Origin: Rhizobacter sp. Root1238
GTDB taxonomy: Bacteria; Pseudomonadota; Gammaproteobacteria; Burkholderiales; Burkholderiaceae_C
Assembly (NCBI RefSeq): GCF_001425825.1
Contig: NZ_LMDM01000012.1
Span: 83,582-147,581 of the forward strand
Reading direction: 5' to 3'
DNA: 64,000 nt
Shown: piece by piece, positions 9,770-16,238 of the stretch
Position numbering within the stretch: the stretch's first letter is position 1
How the letters are laid out: each line of letters begins with the position of its first letter
Notes under the pieces: model-generated
The model's input: the letters and a program-made list of their open reading frames with translations, nothing else
What the model was told of the DNA's origin: nothing
Database searches by the model: none
Position numbers and translations under genes: made by a program

Positions 9770-10360
9770 ATGACGACGACCGAAGCACCGCTGATCCAGA
9801 TCGCCCGCCGCTACTCGCACATCGGCATGCAGGTGGCGAAGGCCTACCACCAGCGGCAGGCGGAGCTGGAGCTCGACAAGGTGTTGATGCCCGAGCGGCT
9901 GTCGACGCCCGATGGCACCGCCACCTCGATCGCGACGCTCGAAGAGCTGCGCGAGCTGACCGCGACCCACCGGCAGGCGTATCAGAAGCTGATGGTGGCG
10001 TTCGCCGGCGAGATGGCCAAGGCGTTGGAGGAGTTGCCCGAAGCCGTGCGCGATGCCGAGCGCGACCGCATCGTGCCGATGCTCGAATGGCAGTTCAACG
10101 CGCAGCGCGAGTTCTACGAGAACCGCGACCGCTGGATCGCCGCGGCGGAACAGGTCTGCGAGCTGATCGATGAGCGGCGCGCCAAGCTGACCTTCACCGA
10201 CGACGGCGTGCTGTTCGAGGCCGACGACGACCTCGACCGCTTCCAGGCGCTGATGGGCTCGCTCGACGAGATGCAGCAGCGCGAGGTCGAGCAACTGGCG
10301 CAGCGCATCGAGCGCATGAAGCGCTCGGCCGCGGCGCTCGGGATGAGCTTCAGCGAGTAG
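9770..10360 (+). CDS. Conserved hypothetical protein, helical
   Basis: A 196-residue protein without a recognised domain. It has no signal peptide or membrane segment. It is highly charged and predicted by eye to be almost entirely alpha-helical, with long Glu/Arg/Lys-rich stretches such as LEELRELTATHRQAYQKLM and REVEQLAQRIERMKRS that could form coiled coils. Three Trp/Phe-rich points (MLEWQFNAQREFYENRDRW) suggest a packed helical bundle. It starts 21 bp after the DUF885 gene, so it could be the last gene of that transcription unit. Function is not assigned. Confidence 0.7.
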   Translation: MTTTEAPLIQIARRYSHIGMQVAKAYHQRQAELELDKVLMPERLSTPDGTATSIATLEELRELTATHRQAYQKLMVAFAGEMAKALEELPEAVRDAERDRIVPMLEWQFNAQREFYENRDRWIAAAEQVCELIDERRAKLTFTDDGVLFEADDDLDRFQALMGSLDEMQQREVEQLAQRIERMKRSAAALGMSFSE

Positions 10361-10495
10361 GGATCGAGCGGGAAGAGCCGGTCAACGAGCCGCCTTCTGG
10401 CGACCACCGCGCTCACGGGCGGTGCTCTTTGCAGGGCCATTGCGTCCGGACGGACGCATGGCGGCTACGATGGGCCTCAACTTGTCGAGACCCAG

Positions 10496-10675
10496 ATGAA
10501 CCAATTCCTGCTGCAACCCGCCGCCACGATCACGGCCGCACTGATCACCAACCCGGCACCCGGGGTGTCACGCACGAAGATCGAAGACGTGGGCGCGCTG
10601 TTCACCATGGTCTACAACGAACTGGCCAAGGCGGCTGCCGCCGACACCGAGAAGGCGAAGACGGCGGCCCCCTGA
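10496..10675 (+). CDS. Small hypothetical protein, 59 residues
   Basis: A short frame beginning MNQFLLQPAATITAALITNP and ending in a Lys/Ala-rich helix (ELAKAAAADTEKAKTAAP) before a TGA at 10673. Codon use is GC-rich in third positions like the neighbouring genes. It has no membrane segment or known motif; the N-terminal half is mildly hydrophobic and Thr/Ala-rich. The upstream sequence contains a purine-poor leader (cttgtcgagacccag) with only a weak Shine-Dalgarno. It converges on infA. Reality as a gene is likely but unproven; no function is proposed. Confidence 0.5.
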   Translation: MNQFLLQPAATITAALITNPAPGVSRTKIEDVGALFTMVYNELAKAAAADTEKAKTAAP

Positions 10676-10680
10676 GGGCG

Positions 10681-10703
10681 AGCAGAACCTCAGCGGTTCT
10701 GCT
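10681..10703. terminator. Perfect 9-bp hairpin between convergent genes
   Basis: AGCAGAACC (10681-10689) and GGTTCTGCT (10695-10703) form a perfect stem with a five-base loop. It lies five bases after the small + strand gene and touches the infA stop codon at 10703. There is no U-run on either side, so it may be a weak bidirectional terminator or an RNA-stabilising stem rather than a canonical intrinsic terminator. The 13 bases CAGCGGTTCTGCT are repeated in tandem (10691-10703 and 10704-10716), with the second copy in the end of infA. Confidence 0.4.
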
Positions 10704-10945
10704 CAGCGGTTCTGCTGCGGCGGCCGGCCGAGGTGGCGGAACGTGATCCGCCCCTTGCTCAGGTCGTACGGCGACATTTCCAGCGACACGTTGTCGCCGG
10801 CCAGGATGCGGATGTGGTGCTTGCGCATGCGTCCCGAGGTGTAGGCCACCAGCTTGTGGCCGTTCTCCAGCGTCACGCGAAAACGCGAGTCCGGCAGGAT
10901 TTCGTTGACGACGCCGCTCATTTCGATCAGTTCTTCCTTGGCCAT
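10703..10945 (-). CDS. infA: Translation initiation factor IF-1
   Basis: An 80-residue S1-type OB-fold protein starting [20 protein letters not shown]. The core [30 protein letters not shown] is the IF-1 signature. It binds the A site of the 30S subunit and, with IF-2 and IF-3, governs initiator tRNA selection. The factor is normally about 72 residues; the extra eight here are a C-terminal tail, GRPPQQNR, typical of the Burkholderiales second IF-1 copy that lies outside the ribosomal protein operon. The neighbouring genes are not ribosomal, which supports that reading. The upstream minus-strand gene ends 11 bp before the infA start, so the two are probably co-transcribed. Confidence 0.95.
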   Translation of the reverse strand: MAKEELIEMSGVVNEILPDSRFRVTLENGHKLVAYTSGRMRKHHIRILAGDNVSLEMSPYDLSKGRITFRHLGRPPQQNR

Positions 10946-10956
10946 GAGGACACTCC

Positions 10957-11238
10957 TTAGGGGTTGGACGGGGATGGCACGGCCACGCTGCGGCCCGCGA
11001 CCCAGGCGAGGCCCTGGTCGGTGGCGTAGCGCAATGCGGCGCGTGCGGTCTGGAAGAGCGGCGAGAAGCGCATGACCCGGTCGTGGGTGGCGCTGCCGTG
11101 GCCGCTGCGGATGGAGACGGCGGCCTCGTGGCGGCCGTCGCTGCGGGAATGGCTGAATGGCGAGACGAGGTATCTGCCGATTTCGATCGAGGTCTTGATG
11201 CAGTTCTTTCTAGGGCGCGACCGGCTTGCAAGGGCCAT
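10957..11238 (-). CDS. Small conserved hypothetical protein upstream of infA
   Basis: Up to 93 residues. The body, from [20 protein letters not shown] to [14 protein letters not shown], looks like a compact alpha/beta domain and resembles a family of small stress-type hypotheticals often seen in Burkholderiales. The first 14 residues ([14 protein letters not shown]) look unlike the rest. On the minus strand AGAAAG stands a few bases before an ATC codon in front of KTSIEIG, so initiation at a non-standard start near 11196 is an alternative. It has no signal peptide. It lies 11 bp upstream of infA in the same direction, suggesting a shared transcript. Function unknown. Confidence 0.55.
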   Translation of the reverse strand: MALASRSRPRKNCIKTSIEIGRYLVSPFSHSRSDGRHEAAVSIRSGHGSATHDRVMRFSPLFQTARAALRYATDQGLAWVAGRSVAVPSPSNP

Positions 11239-11488
11239 CGGAAACGGCTGCTGCAGCGTCGGTCGGGAGTTGGGGCGTCGATGCCGTCAGAGGATGCAGC
11301 CCGCGGGACAGGCCGCCCGACACGCGCCAGGAGGAAGCACGCAGTCTACCACTGCGGGCTTTTCCAGGCCACAGCGCCGCGGCGGTATCCCCGTGAACGA
11401 CTGGGCGGTCTGTCAGACGGAGCGGCAGCGACACGATGGCCTGGCCGCTCGCGGGCGGCAGTCTGTCCCCGTGAGCGCTCTGTGGGGC
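11239..11488. other. Intergenic stretch without a recognised gene
   Basis: About 250 bp between the small hypothetical gene and the antitoxin promoter. Six-frame reading gives no frame with convincing codon use or homology, and no tRNA or terminator with a U-run was seen. The toxin gene that would be expected next to the antitoxin is not present here in intact form. Confidence 0.5.
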
Positions 11489-11516
11489 TCGACATCCGTA
11501 GCCCATGGGCTACATT
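11489..11516 (+). promoter_or_regulatory. Promoter with embedded 16-bp palindromic operator of the antitoxin gene
   Basis: GTAGCCCATGGGCTAC at 11498-11513 is a perfect 16-bp palindrome. It sits between a possible -35 box TCGACA (11489-11494) and a possible -10 box TACATT (11511-11516), 16 bases apart. TGTAGCCC-type palindromes are the usual autoregulatory operators upstream of HigBA/RelE-type toxin-antitoxin genes, where the antitoxin's own HTH binds. The position and symmetry are seen directly; binding by the downstream gene product is inference from family behaviour. Confidence 0.65.
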
Positions 11517-11575
11517 CCCGCGATGCGTGTCGAGAAGACGGAGGCCTATCGACGCATTTTGAGGAGTAGCCTGCC

Positions 11576-11893
11576 ATGCCCAAGATCCCGTCGAAGAAGC
11601 CCGTCCGCACGAAGGCGACGCCGTACGACGTGGCCGAGCATCTGCGAACGCCGGAAGAGATGGCTGCGTACCTCGATGCCTGGCTTGAGGAAGCGCCGGA
11701 TGACGCTGCGGGCATCGCACGGGCATTGGGCGACATTGCCCGAGCCAAAGGCATGAGCCAGGTGGCCAAGGAGGCCGGCCTGAGTCGCGAGAGCCTGTAC
11801 CGCGCGCTCAGCGCCGAAGGCAATCCCAGCTTCGCCACGGTGCTGAAGGTGGCCAAGGCCCTGGGCTTCAGGCTGCACGCCTCGGCCCTCTGA
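11576..11893 (+). CDS. HTH antitoxin of the HigA / addiction-module-antidote family, orphan
   Basis: A 105-residue protein. The N-terminal part PYDVAEHLRTPEEMAAYLDA is the conserved lead-in of putative addiction module antidotes. The HTH follows at about 58-82 (KGMSQVAKEAGLSRESLYRA), and the protein ends SFATVLKVAKALGFRLHASA. A strong GAGGAG lies ten bases before the ATG. In this family the RelE/ParE-like toxin gene normally sits directly upstream in the same operon. Here only 60 bp separate the operator from the antitoxin ATG, and the downstream neighbour is a convergent LacI gene, so no toxin is present. The short frame from 11523 (MRVEKTEAYRRIL) could be a toxin N-terminus left after deletion. 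It likely represses its own promoter. Confidence 0.85.
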   Translation: MPKIPSKKPVRTKATPYDVAEHLRTPEEMAAYLDAWLEEAPDDAAGIARALGDIARAKGMSQVAKEAGLSRESLYRALSAEGNPSFATVLKVAKALGFRLHASAL

Positions 11894-11895
11894 AC

Positions 11896-12918
11896 TCAGC
11901 CCTTCTTCGGCCTCGCCAGCGAATCCCGCAGGATCAGCTCGGGGGCGAACTCGCGCGACACCGGCAGGTCGGTGCCAAAGCACATGTTCGACAGCAGCCG
12001 GCAGGCGTTCAGCCCCATGTCGCCGACGACGATGCGGATCGTCGTCAGGCGCGGCGACAGCCACGCGGCGATGTCGGTGTCGTCGTAGCCCATCACCGAC
12101 ACATCGCCCGGCACCGTGAGGCCGGCCGACTGCAGGCGCGACATCGCGCCCATCGCCATCTGGTCGTTGCAGCAGAACAGCGCGGTGAAGCGGGCCTTGT
12201 CGGCCAGCAGCTGGTCGGCGCCGGCCCAGCCGCTCTCGGCGGCGAAATCGCCGGTCATCGTCGGCACCGACTCGCGCGCAATGCCGGCCTCGGCCAGCGT
12301 GTCGAAGAAGCCCTGCAGCCGCAGCCGGTTGTCCGGCGCGCCCGACGGCCCCGCGATCACCGCGATGCGGCGGTGCCCGTGCTCCAGCAGCGTGCGCGCC
12401 GCGAGCGCCCCGCCGGTCTTGTGGTCGACCGTGAAGCACTGGCTGCGCATGCCCTTCACGTCGCGGTTGACCACCGCCAGGTTCGGGAAACGCCGCTTCA
12501 GCCCGACGATGTCGGCATCGCGCAGCGCATAGGTCGTCAGCAGCATGCCCTCGCACTGCCGGTCCATCAGGAACTCGATGCCGCTCAGCGCCTGCTCGCG
12601 CACGTCTTCGCCGCCGTGGCCGTTGGCGATCACCATGTGGCGATCCAGCGCGCGCAGCTCCATGTCGATCGCATGCAGCATCGGGCCGTAGAACGGGCCC
12701 TTGAAATCGGGCACGTAGACGCCGATCGCGTTGGTGCTCTTCATCGACAGCGCGCGCGCGATCCGCGACGGCCGGAAATCCAGCTGCTCGATCGCCGCCT
12801 GCACGCGCGACGCCGAGTCGGCCGAGAACGGTCCCTTGCCCGAAATCACGCGCGATGCCGTGGCGACACCGACGCCTGCCAGACGCGCCACATCCTTGAT
12901 CGTGCCCACTGATTGCAC
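11896..12918 (-). CDS. LacI-family transcriptional repressor of the chitin/chitosan operon
   Basis: A 340-residue regulator. The N-terminal LacI HTH (about 6-26, TIKDVARLAGVGVATASRVI) and hinge helix (about 50-60) are followed by a periplasmic-binding-protein-like effector domain (62-335) with ANGHGGEDVREQ, VAGPSGAPDNRLRLQGF and VPGDVSVMGYDD blocks. It is the last gene of a leftward set after chitinase, chitosanase and a lyase-like gene, 93 bp from the nearest. The perfect LacI-type operator at 19343-19358, upstream of the chitinase, is the obvious binding site. The effector is probably a sugar released from the polymer, but the identity is unknown. The family is certain; the target is inferred from position and operator form. 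Confidence 0.9.
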   Translation of the reverse strand: MQSVGTIKDVARLAGVGVATASRVISGKGPFSADSASRVQAAIEQLDFRPSRIARALSMKSTNAIGVYVPDFKGPFYGPMLHAIDMELRALDRHMVIANGHGGEDVREQALSGIEFLMDRQCEGMLLTTYALRDADIVGLKRRFPNLAVVNRDVKGMRSQCFTVDHKTGGALAARTLLEHGHRRIAVIAGPSGAPDNRLRLQGFFDTLAEAGIARESVPTMTGDFAAESGWAGADQLLADKARFTALFCCNDQMAMGAMSRLQSAGLTVPGDVSVMGYDDTDIAAWLSPRLTTIRIVVGDMGLNACRLLSNMCFGTDLPVSREFAPELILRDSLARPKKG

Positions 12919-12981
12919 CTGCCCCAGACTACCGAATTGGCTCGGATCATAGTCTGGAGCTTGGGGCTTGGGCGTTTCTGT

Positions 12982-13011
12982 TTCGCAATCGACGATGGTG
13001 TCGATCGCGAA
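12982..13011 (-). terminator. Inverted repeat directly after the lyase-like gene
   Basis: TTCGCAATCGAC (12982-12993) and GTCGATCGCGAA (13000-13011) pair with one mismatch around a six-base loop, immediately downstream of the stop codon of the lyase-like gene on the minus strand. There is no U-run, so it could be a weak or Rho-assisted terminator, or a stem that protects the upstream mRNA and lowers expression of the lacI gene beyond it. Confidence 0.4.
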
Positions 13012-14244
13012 TCAGTAGTCGTCGCGGCCGTGCGTGGCGGTCGTGAAGCCGAGGAACTGCATCGAGCCGCCGTCCGGGCGGCGCGCCTTCGCGAGCGCCT
13101 GGAAGTTCGGGATCGCGACGCCGCGGTTCATGTAGCCGTTGACCGCGATGTCCATGTAGCCGGCCTCCAGGTGCTGGCCCTTGCAGTTGCGCACGCCGCT
13201 GCCGCTCTGCAGCGATTTCGCCATGTACTCCAGCCCCTTGGCCAGCCGCGGCGTCGTCTCGCCCGAGGCCTTCCACAGCCAGACCGAGGTGTCGCCGGCC
13301 TGGATCACCGCGATCTCGGCGGCCTGCGCCAGGCCTTCGAGGTTGTACTGCGGGTGCGTGCAGTCGCGGTCCTTCAGCTCGTTGACCTCGCCGCTGGAGA
13401 AGACCGACAGCGGGATCATCTCGGTGACGCGCTGCAGGCCGGCCGCGTAGCGCGTCGGGTTGTCCTGGTAGGCGCCGGCGGCCATCATCGCGAGACCGGC
13501 CGACACCGCCCAGTTGTTGACGCGGGTGCGCGCCTTCGCGGCCTCGGTGTACTGGCGGTCGATGAAGCCGTTGAAGGTCGTGATGTCGGCCTGCGCCCAG
13601 CCGGCCTCGCCGTTGTTGTAGTGGCGGATGATCTCGGCCGCGCTGACCCACACCGGCAGCATCCACGCCGCCTCGAGCTGCACCTGGGCGGCGTTCGTGC
13701 CCGAAGCCACCGAGAAGCTGCGGAAGGTCCTGCCCCAGTCGTTCAGGATCGCCACCGCCTTGTCGCGGTGCCGTGCGTCGCCGGTCTTGACCCAGCGCAG
13801 CGCGTTCAGGTAGGCCGCCTGCGCATCGTTCTTGAAGCGCGCCTCCTGGTCGCCGATCGCGCTGCCCACCACCTGCACGTTGGACAAGGCCTTGTGCGAG
13901 TAGGTGTAGGCACTGCGCGAGTCGTTCATCACGACCTGGTAGCCGGTCTTCAGCACGCTCGGGTTGGCCGAGTTCTGCGCGGCCTTGAAGCTGTCGAGCC
14001 GCGCCTGCGTCAGGAAGATGCCGGGGTGGCGGAACGTGGTCGGCGTGATGGCCTGCGCAGCTTCGCGCGCCACCGACACGTCGTCGGTCGGAGCGTCGGC
14101 CACCTGCGCGCTGTCGTCGGAGGCCGACGCCTGCGCACCGTCGTCTTCACCGGTGTTGCCGCCGCCGCACGCCGCCAGCAGCGCCAGTGCGATCGGGGCG
14201 AGGGCCCAGCGCAGGCGCCGGGTCGATGCATGGATGTTCGTCAT
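13012..14244 (-). CDS. Alginate-lyase-fold (PF05426-like) lipoprotein
   Basis: A 410-residue protein. The signal peptide ends in the lipobox LLAAC (Cys26), followed by a Gly/Asp/Ser-rich spacer to about residue 60, so it should be anchored in a membrane. The rest fits the alpha/alpha-toroid alginate lyase family: FRHPGIFLTQARLDSFKAA, the LNDWGRTFRSFS and AAWMLPVWVSAAEIIRHY helices, and VNNWAVSAGLAMMAAGAY, which supplies the Asn-Asn of the active site. The ATG at 14244 is chosen because GAGGAG lies seven bases upstream; an in-frame start at 14277 would overlap the chitosanase stop. It is 29 bp after the chitosanase gene in the same operon. The true substrate may be alginate or another uronate polymer; within a chitin operon an unrecognised activity is possible. 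Confidence 0.75.
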   Translation of the reverse strand: MTNIHASTRRLRWALAPIALALLAACGGGNTGEDDGAQASASDDSAQVADAPTDDVSVAREAAQAITPTTFRHPGIFLTQARLDSFKAAQNSANPSVLKTGYQVVMNDSRSAYTYSHKALSNVQVVGSAIGDQEARFKNDAQAAYLNALRWVKTGDARHRDKAVAILNDWGRTFRSFSVASGTNAAQVQLEAAWMLPVWVSAAEIIRHYNNGEAGWAQADITTFNGFIDRQYTEAAKARTRVNNWAVSAGLAMMAAGAYQDNPTRYAAGLQRVTEMIPLSVFSSGEVNELKDRDCTHPQYNLEGLAQAAEIAVIQAGDTSVWLWKASGETTPRLAKGLEYMAKSLQSGSGVRNCKGQHLEAGYMDIAVNGYMNRGVAIPNFQALAKARRPDGGSMQFLGFTTATHGRDDY

Positions 14245-14273
14245 GGGAGGTCTCCTCGCTGTCGGGTTCGTGT

Positions 14274-16211
14274 TCACTTGATGCTGTAGCTGTCGCCGTA
14301 GACCTTCCAGCTCAGCGGCGTGTTGAGGTCGAAGTTGCCGGCCTTCAGCCAGACGCGCTGCGCGGTGTCGACGCGCGTCGTGTCGCTGTGGGCCTCTTCC
14401 TTGTTCATCTCGACCACGCGGGCATCCATGAAGGCGTTCAGGTAGGTCGCCTCGTCGCCGCCCTGGGCGGGGGTCTTGGCCTTGGCCATCGCCGCCTTGC
14501 GGACGCTCATCGCACCTTCGTAGCCGTGCATCACCGCCGCGTCGTAGTAGGCGAACTGGCCGAGTGCGCGCAGGCCGTCGCTCTTCGCCCGGTTGACCGA
14601 GGGGGTGAAGTAGACGTTGTCGCGCTCGTAGTCCTGCGACTGCTGGAAGATCACGTCGGCGGCGGCCGTCTTCCAGTCGCCGGTGAAGGTCGGATCGAGC
14701 CCGGCGTGCGACTCGGTGTTGTTCACCTTCTTCAGTGCCGGCAGGTACTTGGCCAGCACGTTGCCCGGCTTGCGGTTGGTGTATTCCTGCACCACTTCCA
14801 GCATGTCGCCGGTGCCCGAGCAGAAGCCGATGATGCCGGCGGTGTAGCCGCGGCCGTCATGGATGTCCTGGATGTAGGCGTACTGCGCCTTCCAGTTCAG
14901 CGACGAGTTCTCGGCACTGGAGACGATCTGCATCGCGATGTCCTTCTTGCGAGCATCGAACAGGTCTGCGGACGACGGAGCCGGCGCTGGGGCCGGAGCC
15001 GGCGCGGGCGCCGGAGCAGGTGCCGGGGCTGGTGCAGGAGAAGGTGCGGGCGCCGGTGCGGGTGCCGGTGCGGGAGAAGGTGCCGGCGCGGGTGCGGGGG
15101 CCGGCGCTGGGGCGGGCGCCGGAGCCGGAGCAGGCGCGCCGACCGCGGTCAGCTTCCATTGCTGGTTCGCGCCGGTGCCGCAGTCCCATTGCTGGATCGC
15201 GCCGCCGGCCGCCGTGCTGTGGTCCTTCACGTCGACGCACTTGCCGCTGTGGCGGGCCTTCAGCGAGAAGCCGGCACCCGACACGGCGACCGCGAAGCGC
15301 TGGTTGTCGCTGGCGGCGGTGGCCCATTGCTGGATCAGCGCGCCGTTGGCGGTCGACACGTCGGTCACGTCGAGCGACTTGCCGCTGTTGACGTTGACCA
15401 GGCGGAAGGTGCCGCCCGTCTCTCCGCGCAGCTCGAAGCGCTGCGAGGCCACGTCGGCGCAGGCGCTCTGCTGCGCCTTGGCGCCGTCGGCGGTGCCGGC
15501 ACCGGCGATGTCCAGGCACAGGCCTGACTCGACCGACTTGACTTCGTAGACGCCGACCGCGACTGCCGCGGTGGCGTTGCCGCTGCGCGGCAGGAACCGG
15601 AACGACTGGCCGCCGCTGGTGCCGGTGCTGCACGACAGCTGCTGCAGCACGGCGCCGTCGGCGGTGGAGGCACCGGTCACGTCGACGCACTTGCCGCTGC
15701 CGGCATTGACCAGGCGGAAGCGGTCGCCGCCCAGGTGCTCGATGCGGAAGCGCTGCGCGTTGGTGCCGTTGTCGACCCACTGCTGCACGGCCGCGCCGTC
15801 GGCGGTGGAGGCCGACGCGACGTCCATGGCCTTGCCGCTGCCGCCGTTCACCAGCTTGTAGACACCGCCGCCGACGGCGCTGAGTTCGAACGACTGGGCG
15901 GCGTTCTTGTTGCAGCTGGCCTGCTGCAGCCGGCCGCCGTCTTCGGTGCTGGCGCCGGCCACGTCGACGCACTTGCCGCTCTGCGCATTGACGATGGTGT
16001 AGATGCCGTTGGCGAGCGTGATGGTGCCGGCTGTGCTGGCGCGTGCGGCCTGCGCGGCTTCATGGCTGTCGGCGGCGCGGTCCGCGCTGTCGGGCGCGGT
16101 GCTGCCGTCGTTGCCGCCGCAGGCAGCGAGGAAGGCGCTGCTCATCGCGACAGCGAGCGGCAGGCGGGCGAGGTGGTATCGCTTGGAAAGCTTGGATTCT
16201 TTGGTGCGCAT
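14274..16211 (-). CDS. csn: GH46 chitosanase lipoprotein with two ricin-type lectin domains
   Basis: A 645-residue modular enzyme. It starts with a lipoprotein signal (FLAAC, Cys31). Two ricin-B-like beta-trefoil lectin domains follow (about 64-210 and 218-357), each with three repeats of the form S-G-K-C-V-D-V...Q-Q-W. A Pro-Ala linker (about 358-413) leads to a GH46 catalytic domain (about 414-645). Catalytic residues are visible: Glu434 in SSAENSSLNW and Asp452 in IHDGRGYTAG, with the 18-residue spacing known for the Streptomyces enzyme (Glu22/Asp40). It cleaves beta-1,4 links in chitosan. A GGGAG Shine-Dalgarno stands seven bases before the ATG. The gene begins 27 bp after the chitinase stop. 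Two lectin domains on one chitosanase and lipid anchoring are unusual compared with the secreted, single-domain enzymes. Confidence 0.93.
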   Translation of the reverse strand: MRTKESKLSKRYHLARLPLAVAMSSAFLAACGGNDGSTAPDSADRAADSHEAAQAARASTAGTITLANGIYTIVNAQSGKCVDVAGASTEDGGRLQQASCNKNAAQSFELSAVGGGVYKLVNGGSGKAMDVASASTADGAAVQQWVDNGTNAQRFRIEHLGGDRFRLVNAGSGKCVDVTGASTADGAVLQQLSCSTGTSGGQSFRFLPRSGNATAAVAVGVYEVKSVESGLCLDIAGAGTADGAKAQQSACADVASQRFELRGETGGTFRLVNVNSGKSLDVTDVSTANGALIQQWATAASDNQRFAVAVSGAGFSLKARHSGKCVDVKDHSTAAGGAIQQWDCGTGANQQWKLTAVGAPAPAPAPAPAPAPAPAPAPSPAPAPAPAPAPSPAPAPAPAPAPAPAPAPAPAPSSADLFDARKKDIAMQIVSSAENSSLNWKAQYAYIQDIHDGRGYTAGIIGFCSGTGDMLEVVQEYTNRKPGNVLAKYLPALKKVNNTESHAGLDPTFTGDWKTAAADVIFQQSQDYERDNVYFTPSVNRAKSDGLRALGQFAYYDAAVMHGYEGAMSVRKAAMAKAKTPAQGGDEATYLNAFMDARVVEMNKEEAHSDTTRVDTAQRVWLKAGNFDLNTPLSWKVYGDSYSIK

Positions 16212-16238
16212 GGTGTGCTCCCGGATAGGGTGGGGGAT

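Noticed and set aside
11072-11569. Overlapping frames upstream of the antitoxin as a toxin gene
   Set aside because: None shows RelE/ParE-type features such as the conserved Gly-x-Gly-x-R-x-Tyr segment; codon use looks like non-coding DNA.
14980-15140. Repeat region resembling a minisatellite or CRISPR-like array
   Set aside because: It encodes in-frame Pro-Ala linkers of the chitosanase and has no spacer/repeat alternation.
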